Source: Deltaproteobacteria bacterium
GTDB lineage: Bacteria > Desulfobacterota > Desulfarculia > Desulfarculales > Desulfarculaceae
Length of the DNA: 44,918 bases
Reading direction: 5' to 3'
Assembly: GCA_020444165.1 (NCBI GenBank)
Contig: JAHLLK010000048.1
Span: forward strand, 1 to 44,918
Under the pieces are notes generated by a model, which was not told the origin of the DNA, made no database searches, and was given only the letters and a program-made list of their open reading frames with translations. Shown here piece after piece: positions 8,764 to 16,876 of this stretch (position 1 is its first letter; every line of letters begins with the position of its first letter). Made by a program: the position numbers and the translations under genes.

Positions 8764-9258
8764 CTACAGCTCTATTTCCTTACGAATCCGCCACGCGCCG
8801 TCGGCGGTGCGGAAAACATAAATCACGAAGCTGGTTTCCACTTCTTGGGATTCGGTGGCGGTGAACCCCCACAGAAAGGGCTCGGCCCAAGAAGCGCGCA
8901 CCCGCTTTTTCCCCTCCAGCCGGGCGGTGAAATCCGAGGTGAGATAGGCCACGTCAACCCGGTAGGAAACTTCGTTCCCTATATAGGTCTTCTCCACCCA
9001 CACCCGGCGGGCCGCCCCGGGGTCCCCCTGGTCCCACGAGGGGAAAATCTCGTCCAAGGTTGAAAAATCTGGCGTCTTTCCGGGGCCTTGAAAGGACAGG
9101 GCATGCGCCAGACGGTCCTCCAGCAGGGCGATGAGCCGGAGCTTCACCGCCCGATTCTCGGGGGGGGCGCCACCCTGGGCCGGGTTCAACGCTCCGCCGG
9201 CCGCCAAACAGGCCAACAGAGCGACACCGAAGCCAATCCTTAAAAGAAACGCTTGCAT
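8764..9258 (-). CDS. Small exported (lipo)protein of unknown function at the TssJ position
   Basis: 164 residues from the ATG at 9258; a TTG at 9267 would add MDR. A hydrophobic signal sequence ends in LLAC, with Cys at residue 17, an acceptable though imperfect lipobox, so it may be a lipoprotein. The mature part has alternating beta-strand-like segments and ends in WRIRKEIEL. I do not recognise its family. A small outer-membrane lipoprotein (TssJ) normally accompanies TssL and TssM and no other candidate is visible, so a divergent TssJ is possible; an NTF2-like exported protein is the main alternative. No clear Shine-Dalgarno precedes the ATG, while a TATAGT hexamer lies just upstream, so the message may have a very short leader. 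It is divergent from vgrG. Confidence 0.6.
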   Translation of the reverse strand: MQAFLLRIGFGVALLACLAAGGALNPAQGGAPPENRAVKLRLIALLEDRLAHALSFQGPGKTPDFSTLDEIFPSWDQGDPGAARRVWVEKTYIGNEVSYRVDVAYLTSDFTARLEGKKRVRASWAEPFLWGFTATESQEVETSFVIYVFRTADGAWRIRKEIEL

Positions 9259-9350
9259 ACGGTCCAATACTATAAAATAAATTCGGCAGCTCGGGCATTT
9301 TTTTTCGTCAGCCGGCCGGGATTAGTCCGCAAGGCCGCAGGGCAATATTC

Positions 9351-9356
9351 TATAAT
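9351..9356 (+). promoter_or_regulatory. Possible -10 element for the vgrG/cargo operon
   Basis: TATAAT in the only AT-rich part of the divergent interval 9259-9483, about 130 bases before the first vgrG start. I see no good -35 hexamer at the expected distance, so the call is weak. A TATAGT hexamer on the opposite strand at about 9269-9274 could serve the divergent lipoprotein gene. Confidence 0.35.
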
Positions 9357-9483
9357 CGATTTTGTTTCAGCTTCATTTCTCCGCCGGCGCCCGCCTTGGC
9401 CGCCCCAGTTCGGGCGAGGGCCGGCCCCGATCGTGGGGAAGCTGGTTACCACCACCAGAAAGCCGAAGGGAGTAAAAATCTTC

Positions 9484-10611
9484 ATGCAGGCGGAGATTCT
9501 CATCGACGGCAAGAAGCCCGATCCCGCCCTGGGGCTGGTGCAGGCGGTGCTGGACGAGGGGCTGAACCGGATCTCGACCTTTGATCTGCTTTTGGCCTGT
9601 CCGGATAACAAACTGGTACCCTCGGAAAAGCTTGGCAAAACCCTGGTCGTGAAGCTCAGCGAGGAGGTGGACGGCCAGCTGAAAACCTCCCGTTTCGACG
9701 GACTGATCTTCGAATTCGGCCGGGCCAGCGAGACCTGGGCCAACGAGGGGCTGTGGGCTTACCGGCTCTTGGCCCGCCCCCGGGTCTGGACCCTGTCCTT
9801 TTTCTACCGCTCGCGCATCTTCAACCAGAACCAGTCGGCGGTGGAGGTGGTGAACCAGGTGCTCAGCGAAGACAGTCTGCAAAAGGACACGGACTTCAAG
9901 ACCGACTACCTGGACCAGGGGGTTTACGGCCAGCAAGAGCAGATCGTGCAATACCAGGAGACCGACCTCGACTTTGTCCGCCGCCTCCTGGTGGGCGAAG
10001 GGGTCAACTTCTTCTTTTCCAGCGATCAAGAGGGGCAAACTCCCCAGCTTTTCCATCTGGTGGACGACCGCTCCTTCTTCTCCAGCCCCTTTGCCGCCAG
10101 CCTGCCCTATCAGGAGCGGGAGGGCCTGGTGACCAACACCCGGCACGTCACCGCCATGGAGGCCTCCCGGCGCACGGCCCCGGGCCAAGTGCAGGTCAAG
10201 TTCCACAAGCTGTTGAACCCCAGCCAGAAGTTCGAGGCCGAGCGCCCGGTGCCCCAAGGCCTCAAGACCCAGGTGAAGCTGTTTGGTGATTTGGGCCTGG
10301 ACCAGAAAGCCGCCGAGCACCAGGCCCGGGTGCGTTCCCAGGAGATGAACGCCACCCAGTGGGAAGGCCGGGGACACTCCAACGTGTTCCTGGTGCGGGC
10401 GGGCGACCGCTTCGGCCTGGACCCGGACCCCTTTGGCGGGCAGGACCAGTACCTGGCCACCCGGGTGATCCACCGTTTCCGCCAGGCCCCGGAGCTGTCC
10501 CTGGCCGCTCTGCAGAGTTCCCCGGAGTACGACAACTCCTTCTGGGTGGTTCTGGCCGAGGCCGACTACCGCCCCGCCTTCCTGGGCCGGCTCTTGGGAG
10601 CCAGCGGCTAG
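9484..10611 (+). CDS. vgrG: VgrG N-terminal half (gp27-like hub), stand-alone
   Basis: 375 residues covering only the gp27-like (phage D/hub) part of VgrG. The segment QYQETDLDFVRRLLVGEGV at about 157-175 matches the strongly conserved VgrG motif (QYxESDxDFVxRLLEEEG). The protein then stops at a TAG (10609-10611) just after the hub fold, where normal VgrG proteins of more than 600 residues continue into the gp5-like OB-fold and spike. That spike is encoded by the next gene, in the same reading frame. The start ATG has GGGAG about 11 bases upstream; the frame is open further upstream, but those residues look like spacer. VgrG trimers form the hub beneath the membrane-puncturing tip of the T6SS tube. 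Confidence 0.9.
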   Translation: MQAEILIDGKKPDPALGLVQAVLDEGLNRISTFDLLLACPDNKLVPSEKLGKTLVVKLSEEVDGQLKTSRFDGLIFEFGRASETWANEGLWAYRLLARPRVWTLSFFYRSRIFNQNQSAVEVVNQVLSEDSLQKDTDFKTDYLDQGVYGQQEQIVQYQETDLDFVRRLLVGEGVNFFFSSDQEGQTPQLFHLVDDRSFFSSPFAASLPYQEREGLVTNTRHVTAMEASRRTAPGQVQVKFHKLLNPSQKFEAERPVPQGLKTQVKLFGDLGLDQKAAEHQARVRSQEMNATQWEGRGHSNVFLVRAGDRFGLDPDPFGGQDQYLATRVIHRFRQAPELSLAALQSSPEYDNSFWVVLAEADYRPAFLGRLLGASG

Positions 10612-10770
10612 CCCGGGCGGCTCCCTTCGGGCGGGGTGGGCCGGCGGCTCCGCTTGGACCACCCCCTGATCACTTTGGAAACCACGGCGGGGCCCGCCGC
10701 GGCCGCGGGGCGCTCCGCGGGACCGCGAGCGGTTTCCCCCCGGCGAGGGAAGGGAGCGAGGAAGGAATTC
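10612..10770 (+). other. Spacer between split vgrG genes, open in frame
   Basis: The 159 bases between the TAG of the hub gene and the ATG of the spike gene are a multiple of three and contain no further stop in that frame, so a single TAG separates the two halves. The implied linker is rich in Arg, Pro, Gly and Ala, as expected of untranslated GC-rich DNA. GAAGGA lies five to six bases before the downstream ATG. Confidence 0.8.
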
Positions 10771-12084
10771 ATGGCCACGCTCGATAAATCGCACCACGAC
10801 GACCACCATCACGACGACGACCACGGCTGGCATGCCCTGGAAGCGCAGATCCAGGAGCTCTCGTTGCGGGTGGCCCAGGTGGAACAGGAGAACCATCGCC
10901 TGGAGAGGGAGGTGGCCTGGCTGCGGCATCGGACCCAAGGCAAGGAGGGCGGCGTCCTGGTGGGCCAGATCGCCGGTTCCGCGGGCGAAGGCTCGCCGGC
11001 CGACCTGGACGAACAAGGCCGGGTCAAGGTCAAGGTGGAGTTCGACGGCCACGACCTGGAACTCACGGCCGAGGTAGCCTCCCCCTGGCTCACGCCGGGT
11101 GGTGGCGTGCATCTGGTTCCGCCGACCGGCACCCACGTGCTGGTGGCCTTCGCCCAGGGCGACCCCCGTTATCCCCGGGTGCTGGCCTATCTGCCCAACA
11201 CCGCCGACCCCCTCCCCTACAACCCGGTGGCCGAGGCCGAAGAAGGAACCCTGGCCGTGTGCAAGGATGCCGAGGGGGAAACCTACAATCCCCAAAGCGC
11301 CAACAAATACAAGACCGTGCTCCGCTCGGCCTCGGATGGCGAAGAGGCCAAGAAAAACGAGATCGTCCTGGTGAGCCAGCCCGGCAAGGAAGAGCTGTCC
11401 GTGGCCGCCCAGGGCAACTACCGCCGTTACGTGGGCGAGAACAACTACCTCCGGGTGGACGAGGATTGCATCGCCAGCATCGGCGGGAACTACGAAGTGG
11501 ACATCAAGGATGAGTACAAGGTGGAGGTGCACGGGGAGGCCAGTTTCACGGTGCACGGCGAGTACAACTATGAATACCACGGCCTGTCCAAGGAAGAGCA
11601 CCACCAGCAGAAGACCGAGTGGTGCTGGGGCGACGTGGAGGAGCTGTTCATGGGGGCCGAGAACTCCCTCAGCATGGGCCAAAAGGCCGAGGGCCACCTG
11701 GGTATCGTGAGCGAGTTCAGCTTTCTGGCGGTCACCGAGTTCAAGCTGGCCGGCATCATCGACATCTTCGTGGGCCTGGAGCTGGGCCTGAAGCTGGCCG
11801 GCTCCACGGAGTTCATCTTCGGGGTGGGCATCGAGAACGTCAACGGCGAGGCCGTGAAGATCATCAACGGAGTGGAAACCACCATGGTCAACGGCATCGC
11901 CGCCGAGATCATCGACGGCTGCAAGACCACCTTCTTCACGGTGAAGGACGAGAACGGCGCGGTGAAGGTGCACGAGCACGCCACGGAGACGGGGGCCTGC
12001 GCCCTGAAGAACTCCGCGGACGAGATCCTGAACAAGATCGGCACCGTGGAAAACCGCTTGGCGGGCATGCACATCATCACCTGA
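10771..12084 (+). CDS. vgrG: VgrG C-terminal half (gp5-like OB-fold and spike) with His/Asp-rich N-terminus
   Basis: 437 residues. Residues 8-22 are almost entirely His and Asp. Residues about 24-56 are a heptad-like coiled coil that could trimerise the chain. About 60-143 is the gp5-like OB fold (DEQGRVKVKVEF ... SPWLTPGGGVHLVPPTGTHVLVAF), and the rest is a repetitive beta-prism spike that becomes Gly/hydrophobic near 335-375. It has its own Shine-Dalgarno (AAGGA, 10762-10766). Together with the preceding hub gene it reconstitutes one VgrG, as phage T4 does with gp27 and gp5. No enzymatic extension is seen at the C-terminus. The DUF2169 gene follows after 77 bases. Confidence 0.9.
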   Translation: MATLDKSHHDDHHHDDDHGWHALEAQIQELSLRVAQVEQENHRLEREVAWLRHRTQGKEGGVLVGQIAGSAGEGSPADLDEQGRVKVKVEFDGHDLELTAEVASPWLTPGGGVHLVPPTGTHVLVAFAQGDPRYPRVLAYLPNTADPLPYNPVAEAEEGTLAVCKDAEGETYNPQSANKYKTVLRSASDGEEAKKNEIVLVSQPGKEELSVAAQGNYRRYVGENNYLRVDEDCIASIGGNYEVDIKDEYKVEVHGEASFTVHGEYNYEYHGLSKEEHHQQKTEWCWGDVEELFMGAENSLSMGQKAEGHLGIVSEFSFLAVTEFKLAGIIDIFVGLELGLKLAGSTEFIFGVGIENVNGEAVKIINGVETTMVNGIAAEIIDGCKTTFFTVKDENGAVKVHEHATETGACALKNSADEILNKIGTVENRLAGMHIIT

Positions 12085-12161
12085 GGCCGCGCGGCGCTCC
12101 GGGGACGGCCCCCCGTCCTCCCGCGCCGCGCCACCCACCCCTTCTTTGGCTAAGGCGGCGC

Positions 12162-15020
12162 ATGAAGGTCATCAAACCCCGTACCTTGGGCGTCTTGTAC
12201 CGGTTTTATGAATTCCGCCGCGAGTTCTTCCTGGCGGTGGCGGCCTTCCTGCATTTTCCCTTCGCCCGGCCCCGGGCCCTGTTTTCCGAGCAGGAGCTGT
12301 GGCCCTTTGTGCAGGGGGAGCTGGGCGGCGACCAGCCCCTGGACCTGGGCTTGCCCAAACCCTACGGCGAAGTGCTCCTCTTGGGCCGGGCCCACGCGCC
12401 GGGGGGCCGGGAGGTCGCCTCCCTGGAGGTGGGCCTGACTCTGGGCCCGGTGAAAAAGACCCTGATGCTGCACGGCGACCGCACCTGGCAGCATAATCCG
12501 GACCACTTCGATCGCCTGACCGGCCACGCCTGGCTCCGCTCCGCCTCCCAGCCCTTCCGGGAGATGACCCTGGGCTGGGAGCTGGCCTACGGCGGCCCGG
12601 ACTTCCCGGACAACCCCCTGGGCCGGGGTTTTTTGGCCGACGGCCGCGAGCCCGCGCCGGACACCCAGCTGCCCAACCTGGAGCACGCGGACCAGAGGGT
12701 GGCCAACCCCTGGTCCCGCCCCCGGCCGGCCGGGTTCGGACCCCTGGACCTCACCTGGCCCTTCCGCCAAAACAAGGTGGGCACCCACGACCAGAACTGG
12801 GCCAAAAACCTTTACCCCGGCTTTGCCGAGGACATGGACTGGTCCATTTGGAACGCCGCCCCCCCGGACCAGTGGGTGGAGGGGTATTGGCGGGGGGACG
12901 AGGCCTTCACCCTCACCAACCTGCACCCGGACCAGCCCCGCCTGGAGGGCGCCCTGCCCGGGCTCAACCCCCGGGTGTTCCTGGAGGAGGAGCCGCCGGG
13001 CGAGCCGTGGCGGGAGGTGGCGCTCCACCCCGAAACGGTGTGGCTGTTTCCGGAAACGGCCAAGGGCGTCCTGGTCTGCCGGGGCCAGGCCCCCATCGCC
13101 AGTTGGGACGGCCGGGAGATCAAGAACCTGCTCCTGGCCTATGAACACCTGGGGGGAGCGCGGCGCGAGCCGGCCGCCTACCAGGCCGCCCTGGAGCGTC
13201 GCCGCGACCCCAAGGAGGCCGTGTTCTGGCTCATGCGCGAGGACGACCTCGCGCCGCCCGAGGGGGTGGAGGTCCCCACCCCGGCGGAAACCGGCCCCAA
13301 GCCGCCGCCGGTGAGCCCGGCGCTGTTGGCCCGGGCGGCCCGGTTGCAGGAGAAGGTCCAGCAGGAGTTCCAGGCCCGCCTGGCCGAAGCCCAGAAGACG
13401 GTGGACCAGAACCTGGCCAAGTTTCAGGCCCTGGCCGCCAAGCTCGGGGTGGCCCCCGGGGGAAAGCTGCCCCCCTCCCTGAACCTGGCCGAACGCCTGG
13501 CCACCCCGGCCCCGCCGCCGGTTGTGCCTCCCCCGCCGTCGTTCGCCGGGCTGGGTGACGCGCCGGCCATGATGAAGTACCTGCAAGAGGAGATACCCAA
13601 GCTCCGGGCCCAGGCCCAGGCCGCGGCGGCCAAGGCCAAAGAGGACGTGGCCGCCGCCCTGGCCGCCGCCCAGGCCAAGCAGGGCGCGGCCCAGGACGCC
13701 ATGGCCGCCATGTGCCGGCGCTTCGGCCTGGACCCCGCGGCCACCCTGGCCAAGGCCGGGGAGGCCGCCAAGGCCGGGCCGCCGGACCCCGTGGCCGCGC
13801 TCGCGGCCATGCGGGACAAACTGGCCGGAGCGGCCCTGCCGGCCGAGCGGAAAAAAGCGGCCCTGGCCCAGGTGGACCAGGGCTTGGCCCAGCTGAAGAA
13901 CGGCCTGGCCCAGAAGGACGCGGCCCAGGCCGCCCTGGCCCAGGGCCCGGCCCAGGCCAAGCTCAAGGCGGCCAAGGTCAAGAGCGCCCACGCCCTGCCC
14001 CCGCCGGAGCTGCCGGCCCCGCCGGCCCGGGTCGCCGGGGCCGCCCAGGCCCTGGCCGCCCTGGCCGCCGGGGAGAGCCTGGCCGGCCGCGACCTGACCG
14101 GGCTGGATTTCTCCGGGGCGGAGCTGGCCGCGGCCGATCTGCGCCAGGTGATCCTGGACTCCGCCACCCTGGCCGGGGCCCGGCTGGCCGGGGCCAAGCT
14201 GGGCCAGGCCATCCTGGCCCGGGCCGACCTGACCGGCGCGGAGCTGGCTGGAGCGGATCTCTCCCAGGCCAACCTGGGGGCTTGCCGGGCCGTCGGGGCC
14301 AACCTCGCGGGCTGCCTCTTGGACAAGGCCGTGCTGCAAAAGGCTGATTTTTCCCGGGCCCGCCTGACCGGGGTGAGCTTGGGTCAAGGCGTGGTGCAAG
14401 GCGTGAACTTCACCGGCGCCGACCTCACCAGCCTCGCGGCCCACCAGGTCACCTTCCTGGAATGCGACTTCACCGGGGCCAAGCTGGGCGGGGCGGTGCT
14501 CACCCGGGCCAGTTTCCTCAAATGCAACCTGACGGGCGCGGACTTCACCGGGGCCAACGCCGCCCAATGCGGCTTCCTCGAGGTGCAAGGCCGGGGGGCG
14601 GTGTTCGACCAGGCCGACCTCAGCAAAATCCGCCTGGCCATGGGCACGGATTTCACCGAGGCCCGTTTCCGAGGGGCCCAGGCCCCGGCCTCCAATTGGC
14701 GGGAAAGCGACCTCACCGGGGCGGATTTCACCGAGGCCTTGTTGGACGGGGCGGATCTCTCCCGCTGCCATCTGGCCGGGGCGGGGTTCTATCACGCCCG
14801 GGGCCGCAAGGCCCAGTTCGTCACCAGCGACCTTTCCGCCGCCCAAATGGCCGGGGCCGATTTCATGGAGGCTTCGTTTATGCGGGCCGACCTGCGGGGG
14901 GCCGACCTGCGGGGAGCCAGCCTTTTCGGGGCCAACACCTTCGGGGCCGTGACCGGGGACGCCGTATGGGGGGACACCGACGTCCGCCGCACCACCTGGG
15001 ACCAGGGAGGTGGCGCATGA
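12162..15020 (+). CDS. DUF2169 protein fused to a long helical linker and pentapeptide repeats
   Basis: 952 residues. The first 300 or so form a DUF2169 domain (LMLHGDRTWQ, ELAYGGPDFPDNPLGRGF), a family that travels with vgrG, DUF3540 and DUF4150 genes and is regarded as a T6SS adaptor. About 385-625 is Ala/Lys/Gln-rich and predicted helical, probably coiled coil. From about 637 to 945 there are continuous pentapeptide repeats of the A(D/N)LXX type (ADLTGAELAGADLSQANL), which fold as a right-handed quadrilateral beta-helix. No catalytic motif is visible. An AAGGCGG Shine-Dalgarno precedes the ATG. The stop overlaps the start of the next pentapeptide protein (ATGA), so the two are co-translated and probably made in fixed ratio. 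A role as scaffold or adaptor on the spike is inferred. Confidence 0.9.
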   Translation: MKVIKPRTLGVLYRFYEFRREFFLAVAAFLHFPFARPRALFSEQELWPFVQGELGGDQPLDLGLPKPYGEVLLLGRAHAPGGREVASLEVGLTLGPVKKTLMLHGDRTWQHNPDHFDRLTGHAWLRSASQPFREMTLGWELAYGGPDFPDNPLGRGFLADGREPAPDTQLPNLEHADQRVANPWSRPRPAGFGPLDLTWPFRQNKVGTHDQNWAKNLYPGFAEDMDWSIWNAAPPDQWVEGYWRGDEAFTLTNLHPDQPRLEGALPGLNPRVFLEEEPPGEPWREVALHPETVWLFPETAKGVLVCRGQAPIASWDGREIKNLLLAYEHLGGARREPAAYQAALERRRDPKEAVFWLMREDDLAPPEGVEVPTPAETGPKPPPVSPALLARAARLQEKVQQEFQARLAEAQKTVDQNLAKFQALAAKLGVAPGGKLPPSLNLAERLATPAPPPVVPPPPSFAGLGDAPAMMKYLQEEIPKLRAQAQAAAAKAKEDVAAALAAAQAKQGAAQDAMAAMCRRFGLDPAATLAKAGEAAKAGPPDPVAALAAMRDKLAGAALPAERKKAALAQVDQGLAQLKNGLAQKDAAQAALAQGPAQAKLKAAKVKSAHALPPPELPAPPARVAGAAQALAALAAGESLAGRDLTGLDFSGAELAAADLRQVILDSATLAGARLAGAKLGQAILARADLTGAELAGADLSQANLGACRAVGANLAGCLLDKAVLQKADFSRARLTGVSLGQGVVQGVNFTGADLTSLAAHQVTFLECDFTGAKLGGAVLTRASFLKCNLTGADFTGANAAQCGFLEVQGRGAVFDQADLSKIRLAMGTDFTEARFRGAQAPASNWRESDLTGADFTEALLDGADLSRCHLAGAGFYHARGRKAQFVTSDLSAAQMAGADFMEASFMRADLRGADLRGASLFGANTFGAVTGDAVWGDTDVRRTTWDQGGGA

Positions 15021-16072
15021 CCCGCGCCGAATTGGCAGCCGCCCTGGCCCAGGGCCTGCCCCTGGCCGGAGCCGACTTGGCCGGCCAGGACCTCCGCGGT
15101 TGGCAGGCCGTGAAGCCGGTGTTCCAGGACGCGGATTTTTCCGGGGCCAACCTGGCCGGGGCCCAGTTGCAAAGGCCCATCTTCCACAACTGCCGCCTGG
15201 CCGGGGCGGATTTCAGCGGCGCCGCCCTGCCCCGGGCCCTGTTCCACCAATGCACCCTGACCGGCGCCAAGCTGGACCAGGCCCAGATGGAGGGCGCGGC
15301 CCTGCAGAACGGCGACCTGAGCCGGGCCAGCCTGCGGGGGACCGCCTGGACCAAGGGGGTGCTCATGCGGGCGGATTTGGCCGGCTCGGACTTTGCCGGG
15401 GCCAGCCTGGAGTTCACCCTGTTCGTGGAAACCGGCCTGGTCGGGGTGAATTTCGCCGGGGCCGGCCTCACCCAGACCGTGTTCAAGGACCTGGATCTCT
15501 CCACCTGCCAACTGAGCGGGGCCACACTGGAGAAGACCGTGCTCCTGGGGGCCAAGCTGGCCGGGCTGAACCTGGCCGGCGAATCCCTGGCGGGAGCCCA
15601 GCTCAGGGGCGCGGACCTCACGGACGCGGACCTCACGGGCGCGGACCTGAACCTGGCCGGCTTCACCCAGTGCCGCCTGGCCGGGGCCAAGCTGACCGGG
15701 GTCAGGGCGGCCCGGGCGCTCTTCGTGGGGGCGGACCTCACCGGGGCCGACCTCTCCGGGGCCGACCTCACCATGACCAATTTCTCCCAGGCCCGGCTCG
15801 CCGGCGCAGAATTCAGCGGGGCCAACCTCTACATGGTCCAAATGACCCACAGCCAGGCCGCCGGGGCCGGGTTCCAACACTGCGAGATGAGCTTCGCGGA
15901 CCTCTCCCACGCCGACCTCACAGGGGCCGACCTGGCCGGAGCCAACCTGACCCGGGCCAAGCTGCACCGGACCATCCTGGAGGACGCCGTGCTGAACGGA
16001 GCCGACTTGGGCGGCTCCACCGGCACGGACTTCGACTTGGCCCGGGCCGAGGATTTCGAGCCCCAGATTTAA
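15017..16072 (+). CDS. Pentapeptide-repeat protein of the T6SS cargo cluster
   Basis: 351 residues, almost entirely pentapeptide repeats from about residue 16 (AGADLAGQDLRGW ... GADLTGADLSGADL) to the C-terminus, with a short N-terminal helix (TRAELAAALAQG). Its start overlaps the stop of the DUF2169-pentapeptide gene by four bases, behind GGGAGG. It is similar in repeat style to the C-terminal third of its upstream partner, suggesting an old duplication or a partner that stacks on the same beta-helix. There are no transmembrane segments and no enzyme motif. It is likely a structural or adaptor component; a DNA-mimic role as in Qnr-type proteins is an alternative I consider less likely here. 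Confidence 0.9.
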   Translation: MTRAELAAALAQGLPLAGADLAGQDLRGWQAVKPVFQDADFSGANLAGAQLQRPIFHNCRLAGADFSGAALPRALFHQCTLTGAKLDQAQMEGAALQNGDLSRASLRGTAWTKGVLMRADLAGSDFAGASLEFTLFVETGLVGVNFAGAGLTQTVFKDLDLSTCQLSGATLEKTVLLGAKLAGLNLAGESLAGAQLRGADLTDADLTGADLNLAGFTQCRLAGAKLTGVRAARALFVGADLTGADLSGADLTMTNFSQARLAGAEFSGANLYMVQMTHSQAAGAGFQHCEMSFADLSHADLTGADLAGANLTRAKLHRTILEDAVLNGADLGGSTGTDFDLARAEDFEPQI

Positions 16073-16082
16073 GGAGATGGCT

Positions 16083-16727
16083 ATGCGCAATTTGGCGGAA
16101 AAGATTCTGCCCGCCGGCCCCGCACTGGTGGAGGCCGTGGTGGCGGCCGCGGGCCGCGAGTACCTCTTGGAAGCCCCCGGCTCGGCCTTCCCGGCCCGCC
16201 GGGCCGCCGGCTGTCTCCTGGCCCCGGAAGCCGGCGATCTGGTGCTGGTCTCCCGCGGGGCCCGGGGGGCCTGGATCTTGTCCGTGCTGGAGCGGGCCGG
16301 CACCGGCCCCGCCCGCCTGGAAATGGCGGGCGACGTGGACCTGGTGGCCCGGGACGGCCGCCTGGGGCTCTTGGCCCGGGACGGGCTGTCCCTGGAGTCC
16401 CTGGAGGGGGTCTCCCTGACCGCGCCCCAGGTGAGCGTGGACGCCCAGGAAGCCCGGGTGGCGGCCGAGGCCCTCATGGCCACCGGCGGGGAGTGGCGCG
16501 CCCGCCTGGGCGTGTTCCGCCTTGCGGCCCGCACCCTGGAAACCGTGGCCGAGACCCTGGTGCAGAAGCTGGGCAACTCTTTCCGCCGGGTGGAACACCT
16601 GGACCGCACCGAAGCGGCGGTGATCAGCCAGGAGGCCGAAGACCTCTACAGCGCCCGGGGCCGCTACAGCCAGGTCACGGCGGAAAAAGACCTCCGCCTG
16701 GACGGCGAACTGATGCGTTTGGGTTAA
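16083..16727 (+). CDS. DUF3540 protein of the T6SS cargo cluster
   Basis: 214 residues. It matches the DUF3540 family in layout: an N-terminal OB-like beta domain (LLAPEAGDLVLVSRGARGAWILSVLERA), a middle of repeated short strands resembling a VgrG-like beta-prism, and a helical C-terminus ending in an SQVTAEKDLRLDGELMRLG-type tail. The family is almost always found between DUF2169 and DUF4150 genes next to vgrG. Its exact role is not known to me; a spike-like adaptor is plausible. AAGGAG at 16071-16076 is six bases from the ATG at 16083 and touches the ATG at 16077, so the later start is preferred. The gap from the previous stop is 10 bases, so it belongs to the same operon. Confidence 0.88.
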   Translation: MRNLAEKILPAGPALVEAVVAAAGREYLLEAPGSAFPARRAAGCLLAPEAGDLVLVSRGARGAWILSVLERAGTGPARLEMAGDVDLVARDGRLGLLARDGLSLESLEGVSLTAPQVSVDAQEARVAAEALMATGGEWRARLGVFRLAARTLETVAETLVQKLGNSFRRVEHLDRTEAAVISQEAEDLYSARGRYSQVTAEKDLRLDGELMRLG

Positions 16728-16751
16728 GGAAGAGGAAGAGGAAGAGGAAGA

Positions 16752-16799
16752 TGTGGGGGGAAACCCCTTTTTGTGAACAAAAAGGGGTTTCCCCCCACA
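16752..16799. repeat. 48-bp perfect palindrome, dispersed repeat family, copy 1
   Basis: 23-base arms beginning TGTGGGGGGAAACCCC with a two-base loop (GA). It is flanked by a purine-rich GAAGAG track on the left and CACCCTTCCCCCAAAAAACC on the right. The reverse complement of this block, flanks included, recurs at 24981-25060 and, diverged, at 30301-30377. It lies between DUF3540 and DUF4150 genes and could act as a terminator or message-stabilising hairpin. Confidence 0.9.
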
Positions 16800-16876
16800 C
16801 CACCCTTCCCCCAAAAAACCTTATAGTTATGGCTAGTTGACTAGATAAAGCCAAGCACGCATATTCCGACCCATAC

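Noticed and set aside
10636..10770. Upstream extension of the gp5-like VgrG gene starting at GTG 10636
   Set aside because: No Shine-Dalgarno at 10636 and spacer-like residues; the ATG at 10771 has AAGGA and begins the conserved protein.
9373..12138. 921-codon minus-strand frame across both vgrG genes
   Set aside because: Shadow frame without family features; VgrG motifs are on the plus strand.
14070..16072. Regular 15-base periodicity, considered as a tandem DNA repeat or CRISPR-like array
   Set aside because: It is the coding periodicity of pentapeptide repeats; units vary and there are no conserved repeats with unique spacers.
16735..16750. GAAGAG purine repeat considered as a regulatory slippage tract
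   Set aside because: It lies just outside the stop of the DUF3540 gene and forms part of the flank of the dispersed palindrome, so no separate role is supported.
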